Shown piece by piece: positions 55,735 through 64,000 of a stretch of 64,000 nucleotides of DNA. Positions within the stretch are counted from its first letter, which is position 1, and every line of letters begins with the position of its first letter. The notes beneath the pieces were generated by a model that saw nothing but the letters and a program-made list of their open reading frames with translations, ran no database searches and had not been told where the DNA came from. The position numbers and the translations under genes were made by a program. Origin of the DNA: Bettongia penicillata ogilbyi (taxonomy: Eukaryota > Chordata > Mammalia > Diprotodontia > Potoroidae); NCBI GenBank assembly GCA_023548195.1, contig JAJHZJ010000026.1:3541598-3605597 (forward strand), read 5' to 3'.

Positions 55735-55862
55735 GTGAGACAGTATATTTTAGTAGATGATGGGCTTGGGAGTCAGGAAAATTTGGATTCAAGGCCCCCT
55801 TCTGAAACATACTGGTTGTGTGACCCTGGACACGCCGCAAACTCTCAGTGTAGCAGACAAAT
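55735..55862 (+). mobile_element. CORE-SINE head, MON1/Ther type
   Basis: 'GGGCTTGGGAGTCAGGAAAA', 'CATACTGGTTGTGTGACCCT' and 'CGCAAACTCTCAGTG'. 3' truncated. The 68-codon frame 55726-55932 lies over it. Confidence 0.65.
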
Positions 55863-55864
55863 AA

Positions 55865-56150
55865 CTCTCAATCTTCTTCTCTGCTTCCTAGTTTTCCTGG
55901 TTTCCTTAATGTTACAATTAAAATGCGTCTAAATTCCCAATACCCTTTAAATCTAGTACCTTTCTTCTATTGTCTAATTTATCCTGGATGCAGATTCTTT
56001 TCCTTTATACATTTTTTAATATGTTGTCTCCTTCATTAGACTCCTTGAAAGCAAGAACTACTTTTTTTTTTTTAACTTTCTTTTTATCTACAGCACTTAG
56101 CACAGTGCCTAGCACATAGTAAGTACCTAATACGTGACTGACTTTGTTCT
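55865..56150 (+). mobile_element. L2 3' end
   Basis: 'TTCCTAGTTTTCCTGGTTTC', 'TTCATTAGACTCCTTGAAAG', 'CAGCACTTAGCACAGTGCCT' and 'CATAGTAAGTACCTAATACG'. Confidence 0.85.
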
Positions 56151-56164
56151 AATGACATTGTCCT

Positions 56165-56518
56165 CCTTCCCTTTCCTTGCACAGGGTATTTCATCTCCCT
56201 TGAGTGTGTTCACTGGCTGAACACTCTTAGGCATGCAGCTTTCTCCCTCTTCATCTCTGGCTCCTAGCTTCCCTGGCTTCTGTAAGTCTCAGCTGCAGGC
56301 TCCCCTTTTGTAAGAAGCCTCTCCCAATCCACTTTAATGCTAAAGGCTGCCATCAGGTGAGCATTTCTCTGTCCACGCTACAGCTTCTTGGATCCACAGG
56401 TGAGAGCAAGCTATTTGAGAGCTAGTACTGGACTTTGTCTTTCTGTGTGTCCCTAGCCCTTAGCACACTTCCTAGCACACAGTAGGTACTTAATACATGT
56501 TTGTTGACTGACTAATTG
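56165..56518 (+). mobile_element. Second L2 3' end, in tandem
   Basis: 'CTCCTAGCTTCCCTGGCTTC', 'GTAAGAAGCCTCTCCCAATC', 'CACACTTCCTAGCACACAGT' and 'CTTAATACATGTTTGTTGAC'. Same orientation as, and directly after, the copy at 55865. Confidence 0.85.
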
Positions 56519-58640
56519 CCAAACTAAAATGGGTTCAACAGGAATGAATGATCATGCCAGATCAAGATCATTTTTAATTGAATTTCTAGATTGTCAGAAT
56601 GGATAAGTACCACAGGCCCAATGGGTTTCAGTAAAGTAACCAGGCATGTTAATCATCGAAAAGAAAAGACTTAGGGAACATGATAATATTCTTTAAATAG
56701 AATAGATTATCACACGAAAAAATTTGATTTCTTTTGCTTGGATCTAAGGACAGAATGATGGGCAAGTCATGGAAATTCTAGAGTCATATTTTGTCTTGAT
56801 GCATAATAAAGCTAATAAAAAACTTTCAAAACAGTTAGACTTGTCCCGAATGAATTTGAGTTCCAGTGTCCATGTTAGGAAATTTTCTCCAGATATGTAG
56901 CTCTATCCCACATAGAGTGCTTGGAAAAGTAGAAATCTTGATCTAGGAAGGTATCAGATCATCTTTGAAATCCATTTCATCTGTCTGATTCTTTAATTCA
57001 ATGAAACTTTGAAGTCACATATCCATAAATGTTCTTAACTGCTGGCAATGTTATTACTGAAAGGAATTTGCTTTGGGGGAAATGGTGATGGCAAAACCTA
57101 TTTGTTCCTGAATAGGCAGACTTCAACTCAAGTTTTCTGATCTCCTTCTGGATCTTCTGGTTATATGTTTACAGGACCCCTCACACCCATTAGAGACAAT
57201 GTGAATGGAAGCAGAGAAGAAGCTGCCTTGGCTCTGGTAGCTCTGTTTCTCCTGATTAATAGTATAGCTATTACTGACATCTGAATCCTTGCTTCTAGAT
57301 ATTCTGGTAGACCTGGTACCAGTCTCATCCATCCTGCTTCAGCTGATGTTTCTGGAACTCATTATCTCTCTTTCTTCACCTCTAGAACCCAACAATATCC
57401 TTTTCCCTAAGTGAACTTCTGGTCTTGAACAAATCTAACCATCCACGTAGTGACAGCTAAATTATGGCATGACAGATGAAAAGGCGGCTAAATCACTTCT
57501 TCCATTTTCATTAATCTTCTTTTTAAGTCAAAGTTCACTTTTGGTACATCAGCATCTCATAAAAATCTAACCATACTCTCTCCTTTCTTTTAATGTTTAT
57601 TCTTTGTAATTCTTCTTTACCTTTGGTCCTATGTCTGTCCCAGAAAGTTTTTTATATGTCTCCCACCCTGTCTCCTTGTCAGAAGGCATCGAGTCTCAAG
57701 TTTGGTATAGTAAAAGAACACTGAAAATTGGTTGTATCCAAAGGAAATAGATTCCATAAAATAGTAAGAATTATGAAAGGAAATAATTTACATGAATATT
57801 CAGATTAATTCAACTTATTTCCTCATTGCCCCTGGATATACAATCCTGCAGAAAAAGGTGATACTGTTAATCTCTTTTATGACAAGTTACTAAGTGAAGG
57901 TGAGACAGTATTTCGTATCTATGTGAACACCTTGTAGATAGTACAGATTTGAATTAACTTTGCTTTTAGTGACAATTATTTTGAGAATTCAGAAACCAAG
58001 ATAAGTTTGAGTTTCAGTATGCATTTTAGAATATTTTCTCCAGATATGTAACATTATCCCACAACACTTACTGGCTTGAAAGGGGAAAAAAATGTGTCTA
58101 CATGAAAGGTCATGATAGATGTCACAGGGAACATGTCAAAGAGCTCATGAAAGGATAACTGCATTCAAACTGAGTAACACTTTTCTGATTGTAACTTGCC
58201 AATGCAGTCTGCTTAGAGTTTATTCTTTCATAGTAATCAATCCACTAAAATGGAAGGATGACTCAGATGGCCTGCCCAGGAAGACAAAATAACAGGATGA
58301 TGCTGACAGTTTTACTTCGGGTCTTTGGGCAACATATAACATCATTTTATGATAATTTGACCTTCTTTTTATGTTGAGCATAAACAGAAAAACTTCCATG
58401 AAAATAATTGCTGTTTACATGCTGATATCTGTTCCAGAGAAATAGGGAGGAGGATGGGAATGTTCTGTGAAGAACTTAAAAAAAATTCTCCAAATGCCTG
58501 ATAGCCAAAGAAAAATGTAACTATACTGCTTTGGAAAATAAATACAAAATAATGGGTTAATAACATGTGCATGATTTTAGAATTAATTTTCTTAGTACTG
58601 CAAAATTATTGACTGTTTAGAGCAAAGATCAAAACAAATT
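56519..58640. other. Unassigned DNA with a local duplication
   Basis: No gene or known repeat in 2.1 kb. Two blocks of about 65-80 bp are similar: 56849-56912 and 57998-58062, both ending in 'TTTTCTCCAGATATGTA'. The minus frame 57123-57332 (69 codons) is rich in Ser and Arg with no recognised domain. Confidence 0.4.
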
Positions 58641-59329
58641 CCAAATGAAAAGTTGATGAGAAGACATTGCATGCAATTACATCTTGGAGAGATGAGACAA
58701 ATGAACATTGACCTGAATCCAGAATTGAACTGGAAGAGATCAACCACAATCCCATTTAGAAAACTACATAAAGCTTTAGATGACTGCTCATTACTGAAAA
58801 CAGCCCATCTTCTTAAACACTACGACATAATTTCAGATCAAAAAGTATCGCAATTTCAGAACAATGAAAACTGCAAGTGATCCAGAGGGTATTGGAGAAG
58901 CACAAGGTAAGCATAACAGATGGCAGCATATTTTCACATGCATGAGAAGTGGTATAAAAGACATCATGAGAACATGTATAAATAGAAAGGGATAATGGGC
59001 CAATGATATGGTGGGACTGAGGGATGTGGGATGCACAGCTAGGATGTTGCACTGATATGCACAAAACATTAAAAGAACCAGAAGACTTTTAAATCACTGA
59101 CTGCAGCCTCTATGTGGAATTTCCAGAATAAAATAGAGAAGAAGCATGAAATGTATCAAGGCATGAATGCGTTGCTCACTGAATTAGTATTCTTTCTGAT
59201 CAGAGCATAGTAATAAATTGTTTTAAGACAATAGCTTTCATACTCGATTGTTTTTCTATCAGAAAATGTCCCTTTTTATGCTACACAAGAACTTTTGTTA
59301 CCAAAATAGTATTTTGCAAGAGAGGTTTT
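58641..59329. other. Unassigned DNA with a 75-codon frame
   Basis: Frame 58653-58880 (plus) has no recognised family. The block 58900-59060 reads like decayed mobile DNA, but I cannot name it. Confidence 0.3.
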
Positions 59330-59615
59330 CTTATGTTAGTCCCCTGTTCTAAAAGCTCCAGCAGCTTTAGAATAAAATATTAATTCCTTTGTTTGGCATT
59401 TAAAGCATATTACAATCTGGTCCTAGCCTACCCTTCAAAGTTTATTAGATATCTCTCCTTTCTACATAATTGGTCTAATTGATAGGACCTATATAGTATA
59501 TGTCATCTGCCATAGCCGTGACTTTGTATAGGCTATCCACATGTGCTTGCAATGCATCCCTTACTCCTACCCCTTCGGATCCTTGTCTTCCTTCACAGTT
59601 CAGCTCCTGCATGGG
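59330..59615 (+). mobile_element. L2 LINE 3' region
   Basis: 'CTAAAAGCTCCAGCAGCTTT', 'TTTGGCATTTAAAGCATATT', 'ACAATCTGGTCCTAGCCTAC' and 'CACAGTTCAGCTCCTGC'. Confidence 0.75.
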
Positions 59616-59617
59616 AT

Positions 59618-59790
59618 CGTAAGATCAGAGAGCTAAAAGATAACAAAATCTATCTAGGCCAAAAATCACTGTTTTATAGATGAGAAACTGAATTCAGTGG
59701 AGGTGAAATGACTTGCCCAGAATCACAGAGATAATATACAGAAGAAGTGGCTTTTGAACCCTGTAGCTCCAGGAGCCACTCTCCTGCTTC
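59618..59790 (-). mobile_element. MIR-like SINE, antisense
   Basis: 'TGGGATCGTAAGATCAGAGA', 'GATGAGAAACTGAATTCAGT', 'GACTTGCCCAGAATCACAGA'. A short CT run follows (59790-59822). Confidence 0.75.
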
Positions 59791-59861
59791 CTCTCTTTCT
59801 CCCTCTCTCCTTCCCTCCCTCTCTAGAAAAATAGGTAGAGATATAAGCCTCTTTCTAAATA

Positions 59862-59935
59862 GAAATACATACATATATGTGTTTGTGTGTGTATATATAG
59901 GAATATGTATATGTGTGTGGAGAGAGAGAGACCTT
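59862..59935. repeat. TATG/TG/GA microsatellite
   Basis: Interrupted TATGTG, TATATA and GAGAGA units. Confidence 0.75.
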
Positions 59936-60137
59936 TGTCTCTTTGTCTTTTGTCTATATGTTCTATAATATATTTTATATGTATATGTATATGAATTCTG
60001 TAATATGAGATTCTTGCCATGTTGATAGAGTAGATTTTGTTCTATAAATGGTTGGCTGAACTCTGAGGTAATAATGAGTCATCATTAAGTAAGAAAAGTT
60101 GAATAAAAGCCAGAGGCAAAGCTACATTTCTCGAAGT

Positions 60138-60305
60138 TACAAGATCACAAGATCATAGATTTGCAAGTCAAAGGACCCTTAGAGACCACCCGCAGATTTT
60201 GCAAATGAGAAAACTGAGGCCCAGAAAGGTGATGCATCTTTCTCAAGGGCTCATAGGGAGAAAGTGACAGGGCCAAGTTTTTAAATCAGAGGTCTCAATT
60301 CCTGT
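60138..60305 (-). mobile_element. MIR-like SINE, antisense
   Basis: 'AGATCATAGATTTGCAAGTC', 'GCAAATGAGAAAACTGAGGC' and 'CCAGAAAGGTGATGCATCTT'. Confidence 0.75.
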
Positions 60306-60309
60306 TAAT

Positions 60310-60460
60310 GGCTGAGTGGTTGCAACAATGGAGTGGATAGAGTTCTGAATAAGGAAGACATGAATTCAAGTTCTGCCCCTGACTTTTATGAGCTGTGTGG
60401 CCTTGTGCAAGATGTTTAACTCCTTTGATCCCCAGTTTCCTTGTATTTAAAATTGTGAAA
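60310..60460 (+). mobile_element. tRNA-derived SINE, sense, 3' short
   Basis: 'GGCTGAGTGGTTGCAACAAT', 'GAAGACATGAATTCAAGTTC' and 'GAGCTGTGTGGCCTTGTGCA'. Confidence 0.75.
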
Positions 60461-60464
60461 TTAT

Positions 60465-61260
60465 ATATTTGGTCACAATGGTCCATTTCTCCATCTGTTA
60501 TACTATCCATATAGAGAACTCCATTGGGATGATTCCATATCTTCCATCGTTTACTCTCATTCCACCCCCTCATCCCCTCCATCTCCAGTGTGGTAGAGGT
60601 ATGTTTCATAGGAAATGCCAACCTATACCTTTGCATTGCCAGCACTGTAACCTGCAAGGAAAGAATGGAAGATAAAGATGGATCCTTTGGCTTCTGCCTG
60701 GATCTGTCCTTTGCCCATCATCGCCTCATCCTACCCACTGGTCCGCTGCAGTCTTTTTTTCCATCTCATTCCCAGAAAGGTCATTACATTTCCTCCCTTC
60801 TATCTGCACACACCTCTACCCTTCTGTTCTTCCTGTTTCAGCACAGAGCCCTACTGCACACATGCAGTCTCATCCAGCACCTGGCTTCTTCTTCCCATCT
60901 CCTTCTCTCCCACCCATCCCCCATGGTCAAATGCCTTATCCCCTGTCTTTCTGTTTCATAACCCTTCTGTGGCCTTATTTCTAGTCCAGGATTCCTTCTG
61001 CCATTTCCCGGAGCTTTTGCATGGAGGACAGGCTCAGAATGAGCTTTGAACTTTCTGCATGGCCAAATGAACCGGTACAATATCTACCAACTGCTTTAAC
61101 TTTAGTTTTTGATCGGTTAACCAAAGAATAGCCCTGCTGCCCTCTAAGACTGCCAGGAAAGCAAACCTCAAGGAACCATGTATAGCGAGGAGCATGAAGT
61201 GGGCCTCTTCAGACACATGCCATGCATGCTACACTATGGGACTTCTATTAATGGAACACA
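60465..61260. other. Pyrimidine-rich block with overlapping frames, unassigned
   Basis: C/T-rich on the plus strand. Two overlapping 123-codon frames (60590-60961 and 60678-61049) and an 80-codon minus frame exist because stop codons are rare in this composition. No domain or splice evidence. Possibly a decayed LTR or L2 5' region. Confidence 0.3.
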
Positions 61261-63814
61261 ACTTTTCCTTGAGTGGCAAGTAATATACTTTGGAAATTTC
61301 TCTGCCCAGGACAAGAGATTGCTGGTCTCATCCCTGTCACCAGTATTATAGGTGACACATTTACCATTTATCTTCTGACACTGGACTGTGGGATCATTGA
61401 TCTCCTCTCTGCTAGTCTACCATCTAAAAGGAAAACATTTGAACATTTTGACTGCAAAAGATAATTTTTGTTTTAAATGTTTTATTTTTATTTTTTTGCT
61501 GCTGGAGTCAGTTCTGAAAAAAATTAAGGTTTATGCTCTTTACTCTTTTGATAACAATCCCTGCCTATCCTTCAAGATGCAGTATGCCTACCTGTGAGAG
61601 GACAAGCCTACAGTTCAACATTGATGCCAAATATTGTTCCATCTCAAAATAACCATTTCCTCTGCTTGACTGGTGGATGCAGAAGAGCACCTATTGCAAA
61701 CATTTGAGGTGATAAAACGGCAAAATCGAAACTACTAGCTTACTTCGCTCTACATTCTAGATTGGCTCCCAGGTCAACAAAATCCAAATATGGTATAAAG
61801 AAAATGGTCCAAATGTAGCTGAGAAGGATAGTTTACTCATCAGTCACATAACCTGTCTGCAATTGAGTCCCACCCTCATCACCTTTGTCAAGGCATGTCC
61901 TGATCTATTACTCTGGTTGGCAAACATCAAGGGCTATCCCTAGTAGAGCAACTGTTCCTGCACATTAAAAAATAGTCAGAGTGAAGACATAGATGACCAA
62001 TTACATTAAGATTATATTGTTCTAGCAGAATGAAGGTGATTTCATTCCACTTGGGTCTTTCTGTTAACCATTTCCCATTGAAAAAAAAAATCAAATTCTT
62101 TGCTGCATTTGTCTGAAAGATCTCTTTGTGTTGTAGACCTGAAGTAAGACCAATTTTTTCTCCACAGGCTACATCAGAGGTCTCCTGAGGAGAGAAGTCT
62201 TCCAACCTCATAAGCATGTGACTAATTGACTAATCTTCTTGACTTGACTAGTCTTGACTTGACTAGACTGACTTGAATTGACTAATCTTCTCTTTTGAAT
62301 ATATTAACTGCTGGGGAGTCTATAATGTCTCATTTCCACATACTTTTCTACATGTCATTTCCCTGCTCCCCTATCTGTATGGAAATCCATGGATCTGTTT
62401 TTAAAATACTAATGCAGTTTCCCTTTCCTTTTTCTATCATTAGCCAATATCCTCAGTAGCATTCTAATTTGACCTAAAGGTACAAAGTTTTATGCTTCTG
62501 CTAAAAAGAATCAATTAGAACCATTTTATTTCTACATATATAGAGAGAAACAGATTGTTAGTGTGAGGTAGGCAGGTCTCCAAATATTTCTGATTACTAA
62601 TTGTAGAGGTAGGGGAGGGCAGGAGAAGGAGTCCAGAGATCCCTGAAAAGGAATAAGTAATGAGTCAAGTGCCCTCCGCATCAAAGAAGGTTAGCCACAG
62701 AAAACCTGTCCTATGTAAACTAAAGGCATTTGAATTAAGACAATACTGTCCTTGAAATTTTTATACATACTGTGAAATTGAGTGGGATTTTAACTTCAGA
62801 AACATATAGCTGTTTGTTGTGGACCAGTATTGTGTAGTAAATCTGAATTGTTTACACAGATGTATTCCTTCTTCTGTTCTTTCCACCTTGACTCTAACTG
62901 CCGCAAAAAAGAAAACAGAAAAGAAATCCTATAAACTCTCTGCATGTAGACCCACTTCTCTTTTGAAAGCAACCCCACTGCTAAAACTCACAGAGTTGGT
63001 TCTGGGTTGGCAATTTTTAATATTTAGCCTTTTTATATAACTTATTTTGTTTCTTATTTTTCATTTGATAGTAGCATGTACATCTTTATTTTAAAATCAA
63101 AACAAAAAAGAAAAAAACTATATTTTTGACATATTCCCAATATAATTCCTTATGACTTTTGAATTGAGGTAGCTCTGGACCATTTGAACAATTTCCTCAC
63201 CTGACTGGAGAAATATTTTTTATCTTTGGGAGTATTGCCACCAGTATTACTCTTACTTTTTCCATTTTGAAGATTAAGCATTAATGAAATTCTGTTTAAA
63301 AGGCAAAGTTTGTTATGCTTCCCAGAGACTACTGGAGCTTCCGTGATGACTACAAGGATAAAGAGAGTGACTTTTTGGCATTTCTAAGTCTCTTTTATAT
63401 CAGTCCTTATTTAATTTTATATTAAGCTGTCTTTGCCCTTTGATGTAGACAGAAGCCATTCTGTATAACAGGTTGTCACAGAAGTCTTAAGATTCGTGGG
63501 TGAGAAAGGTTTTAATTTAAAAATGTCCTCTGTATTATACTATGTACATTTAAACTTAAATATTGAAACAAATATAAAGTAAGAAAAGAAAAAAAGCATG
63601 TCATGTGCATAGCAGAATATGAGGGGATTAAAAATATATAGCAATAAATTTTCATTTTAAGAAAGTCTGTATGATAAATACTACATGTGTTTAGAGATGT
63701 CCATCTTTTCTTTGCTTCCTTATGTTTTCTTTTTTTCTCAGCTGCGCACTTTTTACTTTGTTCTTTTACCCCCTTCCTCCCCCCACCCCAGAAGGACAAT
63801 TAAGTGTGAATGTA
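61261..63814. other. Unassigned AT-rich DNA with one small tandem repeat
   Basis: No gene or confident repeat in 2.55 kb, apart from the 15-bp tandem at 62238-62267. Frame 63512-63799 (minus, 95 codons) has no recognised domain. Confidence 0.35.
62225..62291. repeat. CTTGACTTGACTAG tandem repeat with flanking direct repeats
   Basis: A 15-bp unit occurs twice (62238-62252, 62253-62267; 14 of 15 identical), then a partial unit. ATTGACTAATCTTCT flanks it at 62225-62239 and about 62277-62291. Confidence 0.85.
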
Positions 63815-63885
63815 TTTATATATAGATATAGATATATACATACATACGCACAAATACATGCATATGTACATACAAACATGCATAG
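63815..63885. repeat. TA/CATA microsatellite
   Basis: Interrupted TATAGA, CATA and CATG units. Confidence 0.75.
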
Positions 63886-63989
63886 ATATACTTTCCCTGA
63901 CAAATTCTACTTCTGATACTTGTTTTTATGTTTGTGCATATCTCTTATTTCCTATCCCTTCTGACTCCTCTACTTTACTTCTACCTACT

Positions 63990-64000
63990 GGGGCAGCTAG
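63990..64000 (+). mobile_element. Start of a marsupial SINE, cut by window end
   Basis: GGGGCAGCTAG is the first 11 bases of the tRNA-derived SINE seen at 8691. The remainder lies outside the window. Confidence 0.55.

Noticed and set aside
57123..57332. 69-codon Ser/Arg-rich minus-strand frame as a possible exon
   Set aside because: No domain, no splice context and no conservation evidence available.

Overview
The window looks like marsupial nuclear DNA from a gene desert or a very large intron. Three lines of evidence support this. The LINE-1 copies have marsupial-type ORF1, 5'UTR and 3'UTR sequence. The tRNA-derived SINEs begin with the marsupial GGGCAGCTAGGTGG-type head. CORE-SINEs (MIR and MON1/Ther type), L2 and CR1/L3 remnants are spread throughout. 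I cannot fix the species. I find no host protein-coding exon, tRNA, rRNA or CRISPR array. Every long open frame falls in a transposon or a microsatellite, or shows no family signature.

Layout: 1-1.8 kb, 5' ends of two antisense L1 copies. 2.15-3.7 kb, an L2 3' end split by a probable solo LTR (2857-3397) with a 5-bp target duplication. 4.2-6.5 kb, rearranged L1/half-L1 pieces, including an inverted 3'UTR. 6.5-14.8 kb, mostly unassigned AT-rich DNA with SINEs, a (GA)n tract of over 200 bp, a small hAT-like element and MIR. 14.8-17.6 kb, the longest stretch in which I recognise no repeat. 17.6-22.7 kb, a non-L1 LINE ORF remnant, an L2 reverse-transcriptase remnant, MIRs and an L1 3' end. 23-29.8 kb, three more copies of the same hAT-like family, an L1 ORF2 3' end, a CR1/L3 3' end and an (ATCT)n tract.

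30.8-33.7 kb holds the most complete element: a 2.85-kb antisense LINE-1 derivative with an intact 5' end, CpG-rich 5'UTR, ORF1 (one frameshift), a 3'UTR and an A-tail, but no ORF2. It is flanked by a perfect 14-bp target-site duplication inside an older CR1/L3 copy. This is the structure of a HAL1 (half-LINE-1) element.

34-42 kb carries L2, SINEs (one inside another, one inside an L2), L1 ORF2 pieces, microsatellites and a 44-48 bp minisatellite. 42.6-49.6 kb is a nested LINE-1 cluster with at least five pieces in both orientations. 49.6-64 kb is repeat-sparse at its ends and rich in MIR, MON1/Ther and L2 in the middle. The window ends in the first bases of another SINE.

There is no operon-like cooperation to describe. 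The functional logic is that of retrotransposons: L1-class proteins copy L1, half-L1 and SINE RNAs. The sequence records successive insertions: CR1/L3, L2 and MIR first, then LTR, hAT and older L1, then SINEs and the half-L1.
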